NCBI GenBank assembly: GCA_963930645.1
Contig: OZ005653.1
Location: forward strand, 115,598,259-115,662,258
From: Salticus scenicus
Lineage: Eukaryota; Arthropoda; Arachnida; Araneae; Salticidae
Direction: 5' to 3'
Length of the DNA stretch: 64,000 nucleotides
The translations under genes and the position numbers were made by a program. Each line of letters starts with the position of its first letter. Position 1 is the stretch's first letter. This document shows, piece after piece, positions 24,636-35,856 of this stretch. Under the pieces are notes generated by a model, which had not been told where the DNA came from, made no database searches, and saw only the letters and a program-made list of their open reading frames with translations.

Positions 24636-25446
24636 TGTTAATTGCAGAATGTTATTATAATATTTCATAATTAAGATATTCACATATAGTGTAGCATCTC
24701 TAAACATTCATTAATTTTCTTATCTGCCCAATTCATAATTCAGGCCTGAATGGGCTAATTTATCTAAATACCAACATAGGGAAAGGTTGAAAAATTAGCT
24801 CACTACTCGTGTAATAATAATATTATTAGAAATAGTCGTTATCAGTTAATACATTCCACTCTTTAAATTGAGAGTCGTGTTTACTGACTTTGAAACATTA
24901 AAAAAATAATAATAATAAAATGCGCTTGAATTTTAGAAATCTATTACGAATCTAATTTCTCAAAAAAATCAATTTCACACTTTTACGTTTATGAAATAAT
25001 CAAGGGTGTTAATAAAATAATATGTAAGTATATACATATTTTTAAACATTGTTCATAAAAGTTGAAAAATACCTTTAGGTTCAATTTGTTCAGTAATCTT
25101 TTTGTTCGTTTCCCCACGCCTAACAGAAAAATATTTTCGTATCTGTTAAATTAAAACGTTATATCTTTTAAATTAAAACATTTTATAAATTGTATTTCAT
25201 TTAAAGAAAATAAAAGGTATGACAAATATTGCTTTTAAATAGCTATAGTGCTAAATCTGCATTGATTCATTCCTCTTTCTTTTTCCTTTTTTTTTTTTTT
25301 TTTTTTCACGAGGAGTATAGGATAAATAAAATCACTTCAAATTAATGGCACATTTATTCAATAACAAACTGTTCGATATACTATCTTTAGTGAAAATATC
25401 TAAAAACCACTTACGTACGATAATTTTTAGTATTATTCCCATGTTA
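24636..25446. other. Non-coding A+T-rich spacer
   Basis: I see nothing beyond a T run near 25290-25307. Confidence 0.5.
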
Positions 25447-25659
25447 CAGTCGGCTGCAAAATTATTCGAGCACTAGCAATAATCCTTGCCAAAAAAAGTA
25501 CACTTAATACAGCTTTGTTAAATAAATCCTTGTCGAGTCATGTTCTTAATCAGTCTAAGAACATAATTCGACAAGGATTTACTTAGTAAAACAGTCTTAA
25601 GTGTACTTTTTAAATATAGGAATTATTGGCTAGTGCTCGAATAATTTTGCAGCCAACTG
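25447..25659. mobile_element. Palindromic MITE, family P copy 1 (213 bp)
   Basis: It is bounded by TA (25445-25446 and 25660-25661). It starts CAGTCGGCTGCAAAATTATT and ends with the matching AATAATTTTGCAGCCAACTG. The arms, ~100 bp each, meet at TCTTAATCAGTCTAAGAAC. The copy at 45043-45254 has the same length and design. Confidence 0.88.
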
Positions 25660-25978
25660 TACCTAATAAATTCATAAAAGCAATTTGCTTTATTTAAGCT
25701 TCCATGGAAATAGTGAGAACAAGTACATAAAAATCGTTTGACGGAATTAAGAAATGTGATGCATGATATTAAATTGGTTATTTATTGTCATTTATTTAAT
25801 TTTTAGACGAAAATTTCATATTCTGTATTTGAATTACATAGAGGCTTTCTTCCTTTAACAAAACTTACGTTTAATTTGGTTGTATTTGATTATGTATTTG
25901 ATTATGGTTGCATATGACGTTTAATAATGAATTTGTTAAATTGTGAAAACAATAAGCTTTATATTGCTTAAAACGTTC

Positions 25979-26031
<53 letters not shown>

Positions 26032-28335
26032 AAAGATATATAATATTTTTTGCCAAAATTTGAAATAAATTTTAGTTATTTAATTAAATAAGGTATGTAA
26101 AAATTTTTATCATTAAATATCGTACGCGTAGCGAATTAATAACTGAAACCCTAAGATGTCCACTAAATTAAGATTTCCCTGACAAACATTCTATCTAACT
26201 TAAGAATGTGTAGTATTTAATCAGGAATGATTTAGAATCTTTTTTATCGAGGATTAGGCTGAGAGCCTGTTCCGGCCTCTTGGTCTAACCACCGTTTTCT
26301 GGGTCTCGCTTGCCCCTTGGAATGTAATAAAAGGCAGCTCTCGATAGTCTTACACGTGTCATACGTTGGACATGATTTTTACAATTAGTGCGGTATCCAT
26401 TGATATTGCCTAAAGTTATAAAAACAAATTTATTTCTTTATTATTATTATTATTATTTAAATTTAAATTATTTATTATTATTATTATTATTATTATTTTT
26501 AGTATAACCACCAGTAGCCGAGGGGTTCTACGCTCAAAACTGGTAGACGTGAGATGCCGCTTTCTATCCCAGGTTGCTGTTCGGAGCCTTCTATGGTTTT
26601 ATCCGAAATTTGTGTAAATACGGACTAAGACTCCCTAGGAAGACTCCCATGGAGGGGAAGAATGAAACACAGTTACTGCATGCCTTTATATGGAAGAATC
26701 GATTAAAATAAGTCCTGTCGTACAAAATTATGTTTCTTTACAAAAAAATGTAAGCAAGATTTTTTTTTTTTTTTTTTTTTTCTCTATATCTATTAACAAC
26801 GTGTAGCAAATTTATTAAAAGTATGTAAAAAATAAAAAATAAATCATTTGAAATTGGAAGAAAATTTTTATTTTGCTATAATTTGTCGTAAAAATATGCG
26901 ATAATTTTTCATAGAAATGTTTTTTACACTTTTGTTTTATTATTGACTGCCTCAGGAAAATAAAACCGTCCTCCAAAAAAATAAATAAATAAATAAAATA
27001 AAATAAATGCGGTGTACTATTTTCAATCGTCCGCGATTTCAAATACAAATTTGTAACATATGTTTCTGCAACTTTCATTTTTAAAAATTATTCAATAAAT
27101 ATATGTTTACTATTTACTTATATTATATATGTGCAGTATACAAAGCTTCTCATTCGTTAATTATCACATTTATTTTTCAGATATTTTATTATTTATTTCA
27201 TTATTCCAAAGCACATACTATGTTGTGATAAATTAATATTTGTTCTACAAGAAAGTTCTGCACTTTTGAGTTAAAAAACTAACTCCGGAAAAATTTGTGA
27301 CAAAAAAAAAAATAATAATAATTTTATTAAAATAGTTACTCGGAAAGTATTTATATATATAAAACCGACTTACATTTACGGTGTCAGTGTTTTTAATTCA
27401 AACCGATACTTTAAACGTTACTTTAAACCATAGACTTAAGAAATCATGCAGATGACTCACTCAGCAATTTACATTTATTTAGATATTTTACAAAGATTTA
27501 GTTTAATTAATTAATTCGTGATTTTTTTTTTCTGGCCACTCTTTACTAATATTTTAAAATTTGCTGGTTATCTATTTTTCAAATTCTAACTCATTTTACA
27601 CGATAAGTGAATTTTTAACCGGTATTGAAAAATTTAAAAATTGATTAAAAATGGTGATCTGAAGCTCATAATTAAAAAAATTCGGTTGAAAATTAAAGAT
27701 TTTAAAGCAAAATAATATTTATAAAAATTCAAGTGTAGGCCTGCGTGGACATTTCAGAATTTCTGAGCTAGCGCTATTTAAATCGAAATAGGCATATTAT
27801 AGAAAAAATATATATATATTTTATTAAATCCAAGGTCCAAGGTTCTTATAAATGTGTATTTGCACATACAAAGACAATCCTTTTTTAATCAAAATATATA
27901 AAGCCTATTCTGGTTGAAATCTGAAAGATTTTTTTCACGAAAATTAATTATTTTTTGTATAAAAAAAAATGTTCAATGACATTATTGTTAAAGAAAACCT
28001 ATTGAAATTGGTAGATTAACAAATATACCAGTCATAGAACTAAAAACAAAGAGTTCATTATCATTTGAATAAACTAAGCTAATTTGAGCGTTCGGAAAAT
28101 AGTTTATTTTGTGTATAATTTTGTATCGCAGGTTGTCTTTAATTTAGTCTGCGAAAAAGTTTCTTTAGTGTGAAGCAGAATAGGAAATTTCGGAGTTAAT
28201 TATTTCTGCACAATGAGGATGTTTGTTAATGCTGATGAAAGGTATGGAATTATATGCTCATTTTGGAATGCACATGTTTAAAAGTTTTGTTTCAGTCACA
28301 AATAGAAAGAGGAATTGATTTATTTTTCTTTTCTT

Positions 28336-28390
<55 letters not shown>

Positions 28391-28819
28391 TATTGTTTTG
28401 AATTAAGATTGAAAAGGTGGTAAGTTACTTATTCGTTAGAAAATTGTGAAAATATTTTGTGTATCTTTGCAATAACATTCTATATTTTAAAAGTTCATTT
28501 TGACGTACAGATTAGAGCCGAATATGCCTAAATAGTGTATATTATTGTGGCGCATTATAAATAATATCTGTACCTTCTTTCTTGTTTTGATATTATGTTA
28601 CATAATAAAGGTTTTAAAACCAACTTCACATTTGAAAAAATTGTGGGAAAATATAGAGGGTATGAATCATCTAACAAAAATAGTTTAAAGTCCTTACAAA
28701 TGAAGAAAGACATTTAATTTAAATAAAATTCCAGGCAATCTATTGAAAGAAATACTGAAAAACCAACCATATCGAATGTAGTATAAGTTATTATAAAAAT
28801 GGTTTTTATTTTTTATAAT
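25660..28819. other. Non-coding spacer with microsatellites and a G+C-richer patch
   Basis: (TA)n spans 25980-26027, (TTA)n 26438-26500, a T run 26760-26780, and (CT)n then poly-T 28335-28389. 26240-26410 is less A+T-rich and includes AATAAAAGGCAGCTCTCGATAG, which resembles an LTR polyadenylation region. 26518-26600 (AGTAGCCGAGGGGTTCTACGC) resembles a Leu/Ser-type tRNA A box but lacks a good B box. Neither is strong enough to name. Confidence 0.4.
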
Positions 28820-29830
28820 CGGTAGTGGATCAGTAATTTGTTTGAGAGACCATTGCTGACACTATACAATAAGCGATTAGATGGAAATTCATAAGGTGGC
28901 CTGAAAATTGAAAATATCTCAAGGCTTTTAAGTATTTCACTGTGGAGTTACTGTAGCCCTCGTGGAGAGAAACTGAAGAATGGATGGACGTTATAATTAT
29001 GGATAGTTATAATTATATAATTATAAGGTGGTCCGATAGCTAGGTGTATTAGAAAGATTATTCAAACCCTGTTCAATTATATAATTATGGACGTTATAAT
29101 TATGTTATATGAATGGACAAGCATAAATTTCATATTTACTTGGGATACAGACTCTGAGTACTTTGCGGGTACCTTTCTTTATGTACAAATTAAGTAATTG
29201 TGCTTCGTAACATACATCATTTAACTTCTGATCCAATTATGTAATCTCATGGTACACTATAACGACTTGATGCCACCAAATGCACAGCATACTCTTCTTG
29301 CTATGAATATTCTATTTTGCTGATGCAGATGAATTACCGCGATGTGTTGATGGATTTGTTTCTTTTAGTTTTTTTTTGTAACAAATCCACATTACTCGCC
29401 AGTTACAGTACAATACAAGAGTGACTGATCTTTTTATCTTTGAAGTAACACTTCATAATTGGTAAGTTATTTCCCAATGTCAGTTCAAGAAATATTCAGA
29501 TTCTCAATTTCTGAATCATCCCCATTGCTTTTAAATGCTTATTTGACGCATTCACATTATAATATCCGACTCATTTACATTAAGTGTTTCACAAAGCTGT
29601 AAAAGCGTCTGATATGAATTTTCCATTAATAATGTCTTTAATAGTCCATTGTCTTTTTTTTTTTTTTGTTTTTTTTTTAAGTCTACCCCGGACACCTTTA
29701 GTTTCTAAGCTCAAAATCGTTGTTTTGGAATCATCCAAACAATCTCTGCCCCTCGTATCTGGCAATTCTTGTTCTCCGTGCACTTCCACCAGCAAAAATG
29801 AATTTCTACAGGAGATTGTGTTAGATAAGA
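28820..29830 (-). pseudogene. Decayed mariner transposase
   Basis: Three mariner signatures lie in order on the minus strand. At 29670-29790 a frame reads LVEVHGEQELPDTRGRDC, a match to the N-terminal helix-turn-helix region. At about 29160-29300 another frame reads SKKSMLCIWWHQVVIVYHE, the familiar stretch following the first catalytic Asp. At about 28850-28920 a remnant resembles the 'SDYHLFRSM' end around the third Asp. Frameshifts, stops, a (TATAAT)-type expansion near 29000-29100 and a T-rich insertion near 29655-29680 separate them. The catalytic triad is destroyed. The family differs from the intact mariner at 40017-41303, and no terminal repeats could be placed. Confidence 0.75.
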
Positions 29831-30789
29831 GTAGAAGAATAGTAAATCCGGAAAATGCAGTTTATTAAATACAAATTCTGACATACAAAAGGCGCCAAAT
29901 ATCTGTCTTCTTAATATTTCACTCGAATGTTACGCACACAGTTGAAAAGCTAGTGTTTCTACCGTTAAATATTATTGATGTCACTGTTTGCTATGCTACT
30001 CTAGCACAACTACTGTCCTCTCTTAGTCAACAGTGAGAACTAATTCAAGTACCCAACATTCAAAAAGTTTTTGCAATCTATGATAATTGCCTTATAATAA
30101 TCACTTTAGGGGATGCTGATTGAAACATAAAATTGGTATTATTGTTCTAAATAATTTAATTTATCTTTTTAAATATTTTGACACAAGCATAAATTTCATA
30201 TTTAGTTCATGTTTAAAATCTTTCCTTTAGTCTATCGATCATTTAGTCGAGATAACAATGTTTGTAACTGTTGTTTAAAAGTTGAATGTCAAATCAAACC
30301 AATCGCTATTTCTTGAAAACACGAATTATAAACCATAGAAAAGGTTTCGATATTCATAGACTAATTTTTAAAAAAAGTTTGTGTTTTTCTAAGCATTTTT
30401 TTTTCTTTGTTAAATATAGTTGAAGTTAGAAAGTTTGAAAAACTACAGTGTTTTAGAAGTGTAATTTTACTTAAAAAAATATTATTAAAACTAAACCATA
30501 AATCTAAATGCGAGCTTAAGATGTTCATAAATTTAGATGTTGATACGTTTTAGGAGAGCTAATAAGTAGAATGCATACTCCGCAATTTTCGCTACATTAA
30601 TTGGGATGAAAACCAAAATTTACATATCTATCGGCAATAGATATAAAAAGGTATTTAATAAAATGTAATGAATTTAAATTTGTAAGATTTATTTAATTTA
30701 TATTCTCTGCATATTCAGAAACCAATAAGAAAATGACTTAAAACTAAATGTAATATATAATAAAATATACTACACATGCTTTTTTCAAA
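29831..30789. other. Non-coding spacer
   Basis: I see nothing recognisable here. Confidence 0.5.
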
Positions 30790-30802
30790 ACCATATTTGT
30801 CT

Positions 30803-31664
30803 AATATCAATATATCAATATTTACACAATTTTAAAGATGCCAATGTAAAAAATGTTAAGTGTTTAATGCAGTTTCAGTAGCGTAAAGCGTAACATTATC
30901 AGCACAGACTGAAGAAATGGATTATTCCTCATACAGTGTATAGGTAGGGAAAAGGATTATAAAGTCAGAGTAGCAACCAATAGGAATTTAAAAAACTGGA
31001 GCACTAAGCCAATAAGACTTTTGGATGTAGAAAGCTATGTAAAAATTAAGAATATGTAGATTTTATGTAATGTTTCTACCAATCGAAGATAGGGGGTACT
31101 GCAAAATAGCAACTAATGGTATTTTTATGATTTTTATGGATATGAAAATTTTCTAGAATATCGAGTTCGTTCAAGGCTGAAAGATTCGTTTAGCTTACTT
31201 GTTGGGAAAATAACCACAATTTCAACTTTAATTTTTCAACTTTATTTCAACTAAAATTATCTGTCAGCCTAAACACTTACATGAATTCGATTTTCTAGAA
31301 GCTTTCCATTTATATAAAAATCATAAAAATGTCATGAATTGCAATTTTGCTGTACCCCTTCTCTCGGATTGCTGGGAAAATTACAAAAAATCTACATATT
31401 TTTCATTTTTTCAAAGCTTTCTACATGAAAAATTCCTTTTGGCTTTCAGCTACAGTTTCCTAAATTCCTATTGGTTAATAACCCACTTATAACCCACTTC
31501 CCTACCTATATATATGAGCAAAAATCCACTTCGTCGTTCTTCACTGATGACGGTACGCTTTACGCTATAAAAACTGCAGTCTGCACTTAACATTTTTTAC
31601 ATTGCAGTCCTTAATGCTGAATAAATATTGATATTTCTGTCCTGCGTCAAGCCTGGCTATTTAT
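30803..31664. mobile_element. Fold-back element (~862 bp) with 13-bp flanking direct repeats
   Basis: Arms of roughly 370 bp are inverted copies. Examples are TGTAAAAAATGTTAAGTG (left) against CACTTAACATTTTTTACA (right), GCGTAAAGCGTA against TACGCTTTACGC, and CCAATAGGAATTTA against TAAATTCCTATTGG. The perfect direct repeat ACCATATTTGTCT flanks it at 30790-30802 and 31665-31677, as expected of a target-site duplication. The right arm reaches ~25 bp further out than the left. There is no coding capacity and no known superfamily end motif. Confidence 0.7.
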
Positions 31665-31677
31665 ACCATATTTGTCT

Positions 31678-32870
31678 CTTGTAAATATATTAAATAATCT
31701 TTGTAAATAAGGTGATAATATTTATATTAAAATATTATATTTTTATGTGAAATTTAAATATAAAGTTGTAATTATATTTTAACTCTTTAACGTTCATTAC
31801 ACATTTATTTCGAAATTTTCTAAATTAATTTCAAAAATGGCTATTAGACACACAATTGATCATAAATAAATAAAGAGAACAAAATTTGCATTTTTAATTT
31901 TCAAAAGACTTTTGGTTTCAAAGCAAAACTAATAAATATTGACGGCCTGTATCCCCTTCTTAAGTAAGCAATCCAAAAGGTTTTTTTTAAATGAAATTTG
32001 GTATGTTAGATATTTTAATTAACGCAAAAATAATATAATTAAAGTATATACTCAAATCAACAATATATAAAATATTACATACGTATGAATTATTCATCCA
32101 TATTTATCACAGAGAATACATAAATATACACACATTCACGCATGTGCACAAAACTACTTGTTTATATTGTGTATATATATATACATATTCATAATAAACA
32201 TTTTAAGTAATTTATAAAAATTACTATTTATAAAAATAAACAAATGTAATTTTTTTCAAAGAAAACTATAAATACTTATCTCCCTTATATGAATGAAACA
32301 AAATAAATGAAAATCGTAAGTATTCAAAATAAAATTATTTCCCTTACTTATGGAATTTTTACCTTTTACGACCAAGAGAAGTTCACATTTACTGGAAATT
32401 AATTTACTCATAAAATCAAAGACATTAATTAATTTTTAAAACATTTCTTCTAACTTTATGAATGTTTAATGTTGTAATTTGTATTTAAAAATAATTGTAG
32501 TTAAGTCCATATTGTGTAATTAATAACATTTTTATATTTAAACCAGGGGAGCAATAATAAAAATAAATAAATAAGGTAACTACTGCATATGACTTTCTGT
32601 GACATAATATTTCTTAAATTTTGAAGTAATACTGTTGTCTAACAAATTATTTAAAAAAAAAAAAAAAAAAATTAAGAGTCAATTAAATCAAGGAAATTTA
32701 TTGAAGATTTTTTGAATAAAAGTTATTAAACTTTTGGTTTCAGTATGGAATGCATAAGCCCTGAAATTTAATAATTATTTTAACTTGCACAAAATATACA
32801 ATACATAAATTCTAAAAAGAAATAACTTAATACAGAAATTTACGGAATATAAAATAAATTTCTTTGTTTA
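31678..32870. other. Non-coding A+T-rich spacer
   Basis: I see nothing recognisable apart from an A run near 32650-32670. Confidence 0.5.
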
Positions 32871-32919
32871 TAATTTGGTATTAGAAAATTACAAGCAAAT
32901 CAATATATATATATATATA
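32871..32919. repeat. Duplicated flank of the Gypsy element, left copy
   Basis: TAATTTGGTATTAGAAAATT followed by ACAAGCAAATCAATATATAT recurs with two differences at 37505-37548, just beyond the other LTR and a microsatellite. It is far longer than a normal 4-6-bp target duplication. Confidence 0.75.
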
Positions 32920-32935
32920 AATATATATGTATATA

Positions 32936-33511
32936 GGGTATCGGCATCTTGCTTCCACTAACGTTTGTGTCCAAAACTGCCCAGCTTCCTTTGCTGCAGC
33001 CTGTATCTTCGACGCGAGGATGAACTAGCACTGCAGACGGCGAGCGTAGAATCTTAGAGGAATGACGTAGCCGTGACGTCAGACGGATGTCACTTCCGGA
33101 GCACACATCTTCACAGACGGAGGCAAAAAGCTCTTGCCGAAAGGAGTTCAGTTGACGTATGGATGGCGATGAGTGCATTTAGACGATTGCATCTCGTTCT
33201 GTGGACGACAGGTTTTCGCCGAGACGGTGTTCTGTATTAGGCCGCGTACTTTTCTAAAGTGATCGAAAACAAAAGTTATGTGTTATTTCTTTGTGCCGAG
33301 AACTGTGCTAAACGAACTATTGAACGTAAACTTTGACTTTTCTTTAAACCTGACTGTGTTGGTCAGCAGTACTCTTTTAATTCATATTATCGTTTTTGTA
33401 AATATGTATAAAATACTCTAATCTTTTATTAAATTTTAATTAATTAATAATAAATAAGTATGAGTTTTTTTTTTTTTTTGTTTAACGCCCATGAAAGTTG
33501 GCAATCCCACA
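32936..33511 (+). repeat. 5' LTR of the Gypsy element
   Basis: It matches 36808-37401 throughout, from GGTATCGGCATCTTGC to the CCCACA end. The expected TGTGG start of the other LTR is replaced by TATAGGG here, next to a (TA)n tract. The signal TGTATAAAATACTC with downstream AATAAATAAG could serve polyadenylation. The minus-strand frame 32900-33178 is an LTR shadow repeated in the other LTR. Confidence 0.85.
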
Positions 33512-33967
33512 AGTCAGAAGTGGGATGGAAAGTGAATTTTGATTTAACGTAAATTTTTGATGAAACGTGAATTTTGATTTAATGTAAATTTTTGATGCAA
33601 CGTGAATTTTGATTTAACATAAATTTTTGATGGAAAGTTGAAAAGAGAACTATTTTTCGAATTCATTGAACTTTTTAAAATATAAACTTTTTATGGACTG
33701 AACTATTTATTTATTTTAAAAACTGTTGTAAACTGTGTTGAAATTTCTTCGCATGCTTAATCATGCTATGAATAGTGGTTACAATACAGAATATTACGCT
33801 TGATCTGAAATTCATATTGGATGATTAGATGTATAAAGTGTGATTTGTTGTTTCTGCTGAACAGCGACGAATCGACTAGACGGAGGTTTGAGTAAGAAAT
33901 TTAAGCTAATCAAGTATCTGCTGTTGTTCCTGTTCTGCAAAGGTACGTCAACTTTTATTTTTATTAT
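33512..33967 (+). other. Leader / primer-binding region of the Gypsy element
   Basis: AGTCAGAAGTGGGATGG follows the LTR directly, where a primer-binding site belongs; I cannot name the tRNA. A short tandem (TTTTGATTTAACGTAAATTT-like, ~30-bp period, about 3 copies) spans 33535-33632. Confidence 0.5.
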
Positions 33968-34546
33968 ATGATGGCTTCATTAGAAGACATTCCTCAAATA
34001 GGTATTGCACTAGGAAAGGAAAAGTATAATAAGATTAAAATTCTGCATCGGTTTCTTTTTAATGATGAAGGTGATGGAAAAAACAGATGCAGAATAAAAA
34101 AATTCTCCGGATTTAATTTTGCCGTTGATGATGAAGATTATATTCAAAAACAAAAATTTATAGATAATAATTTTACGCTAAATGAGTTGATTATAATCAG
34201 TAATTTATTAAATATTTCCTTCGACGGCAATAAAGAAGAGTTAAGAGACAGGTTATTATTGAAGTTATGCAACATTGAATCACTAAAAGAAAATTCTGAG
34301 AATGATTCGGATAGCGATTCTGAAAATGAATCTAGCAGCGATAGTGACGTGTCGAAAATTGATTCCTCGGTGCAATGCCATAATGATAATGATAATGATA
34401 ATGTTATTGATGATTATAATGAACGTAAAAGTGCTACAATAATTGAGTTAATATTAAGAATTCTGGAACACATGGTGCAGCTATCTCATTTAATGATTTC
34501 GAGAACAATATCGCAAAATTTAGCGGTGAGCCGCATGAAAATATAA
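33968..34546 (+). CDS. Gypsy gag N-terminal part with SAP-like motif (frame broken downstream)
   Basis: A 192-codon frame. Residues ~69-101 (FTLNELIIISNLLNIS, then GNKEELRDRLLLKL) fit a SAP-type helix-turn-helix, a nucleic-acid-binding fold seen in some Gypsy gag proteins. Residues ~105-145 are a Ser/Asp/Glu-rich acidic stretch, continued by an Asn-Asp repeat. The natural gag frame then shifts: from 34477 another frame carries the capsid-like FNDFENNIAKFSGEP region, so the last ~20 residues of this product are out of frame. ATG at 33968 is the first in frame and fits the leader length. The product would be a truncated Gag. Confidence 0.65.
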   Translation: MMASLEDIPQIGIALGKEKYNKIKILHRFLFNDEGDGKNRCRIKKFSGFNFAVDDEDYIQKQKFIDNNFTLNELIIISNLLNISFDGNKEELRDRLLLKLCNIESLKENSENDSDSDSENESSSDSDVSKIDSSVQCHNDNDNDNVIDDYNERKSATIIELILRILEHMVQLSHLMISRTISQNLAVSRMKI

Positions 34547-34990
34547 TCGAGCGGTTTACTGAATTTGAAGAAATTTCTAAAATGTTTAATTTGAACGAAC
34601 TGCAAAAAATAATTTTTTGTAAACGATCTTTGAGCGGGAACGCTTCACTATTTATTAAATCTGAGAAAGCGCTACTTACTTATAAAAAATTAAAAAATCA
34701 CTCATTGAGGAATTTAAGGTAGAAATAAATTCTGCTTCTTTACATGACATATTAAGTAAAAGGAAAATAAGAGGCGATGAATCTGTTATAGAGTATTTTT
34801 TTAAATGCGTGAGTTGAGTAAGAACGGGTATATTGATGATGCCGCGATCATGCACTATGTGATCCAAGGAATTAATGATAAATCTGAGAATTAAATCATG
34901 TTGTACGGTGCTAAAACCCTTCACGATTTTAAAGAGAAAATAAATTGTACGAAGTGTTTAAGAGAGATAGTGATACAAATAAACATAGAT
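34477..34990 (+). pseudogene. Gypsy gag capsid region, frameshifted
   Basis: The capsid-like sequence is spread over three frames. First comes 34477-34722 (KFSGEP, then FEEISKMFNLNELQK and LSGNA), then a frame with SLIEEFKVEINSASLHDIL, then one with MRELSKNGYIDDAAIMHYVI that ends at a TAA in ...KSEN*IMLYGAK, and finally entry into the zinc-knuckle frame at 34945. The order matches Gypsy capsids (core helices, then an 'F..K' linker to the nucleocapsid). At least three frameshifts and one stop make it non-functional. Confidence 0.75.
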
Positions 34991-35856
34991 TTGATAAAAT
35001 TGAGCTTAATACAAAATTGAAACCCATGAGGTATAATATGCATGAAAAATTTAATCCTAAAAGTGAAGTAAACAAACTTTGCTATAACTGTGGTAATAAA
35101 AACCATTTGTCTAGAGACTGCCCTCATAGAATGAAAGGTTTCAAATTTTTTTCTTGTAAACAATTCGGGCACAAGAGCTCGGAATGTCCGGGTTCGAAAC
35201 CCGAAGTTGAGACATTGTGCATTGGCGTAAAACAAAACCTAAACAAAAATATTTTGATTAACAATGTAAATTTTACAGGTATTATCGATACAGGGAGTGA
35301 AGCAACACTGTTGCGTAAGAATGCTTTTAATAAACTGAATGTTAATAGATTAAATCCTATGAGTACTACATTGAAGGGGAGCGGGAAAAGTTCCGAAAAG
35401 CCGTTAGGCTCATTTGATGAAGATTTGAAAATTGATAGTTTTAAACACAAAGTTACTTTTTATGTTGCAAACAATGATGTAATACCCTATGACGTAATAT
35501 TTGGAATGAATGTGTTAATGTTGAGTGAGACGACGATAAATGAAAAAGGTATTTTTATGAAGAATAAATCTAGTTCTCTTGAGGTAAATTTAATAACAGT
35601 TCTTCCAGTAAATGCATATAAAAATGAAATTAAGACGAATATTGCTATTGACGCTCCCATTAACTGTAAAAGTAAAATTTCTGAGAAATCCCCAGAAATA
35701 AGTGAAACATTAAATAGTATTGAAAAGTGTAAAAATAAAACCCCTCAACCTGTTATATTGTCCAAAAAATCATTAGGATCTTCCAAAAGAGCTGTAAGTG
35801 AAAATAATGACGATGACGAAAATGACGAAAGTGATGACGATAAGAAGGAACGATAA
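34945..35856 (+). CDS. Gypsy nucleocapsid zinc knuckle + aspartic protease, fused to an acidic tail
   Basis: A 303-codon frame. CYNCGNKNHLSRDC at residues 46-59 is a perfect C-X2-C-X4-H-X4-C knuckle. A second at residues 68-81 has lost its first Cys (F in its place). IIDTGSEATLL (residues 113-123) is the retropepsin active site, and PYDVIFGMNVL (181-191) the protease C-terminal motif. After about residue 264 the character changes to Lys/Ser-rich sequence, then an acidic NDDDENDESDDD run at the end. The run matches the start of the inserted segment described in the next entry, but in another frame. A single-base frameshift near 35830-35850 therefore appears to separate them. No reverse transcriptase follows the protease. 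Confidence 0.8.
   Translation: MYEVFKRDSDTNKHRFDKIELNTKLKPMRYNMHEKFNPKSEVNKLCYNCGNKNHLSRDCPHRMKGFKFFSCKQFGHKSSECPGSKPEVETLCIGVKQNLNKNILINNVNFTGIIDTGSEATLLRKNAFNKLNVNRLNPMSTTLKGSGKSSEKPLGSFDEDLKIDSFKHKVTFYVANNDVIPYDVIFGMNVLMLSETTINEKGIFMKNKSSSLEVNLITVLPVNAYKNEIKTNIAIDAPINCKSKISEKSPEISETLNSIEKCKNKTPQPVILSKKSLGSSKRAVSENNDDDENDESDDDKKER

Noticed and set aside
26518..26640. Leu/Ser-type tRNA-like SINE
   Set aside because: An A-box-like start is present, but there is no convincing B box, cloverleaf or A tail.
32900..33178. 92- and 132-codon minus-strand frames beginning with MHSSPSIRQL in both LTRs
   Set aside because: They are identical because the LTRs are identical. They run antisense to the element and across the poly-T tract, with no known product.
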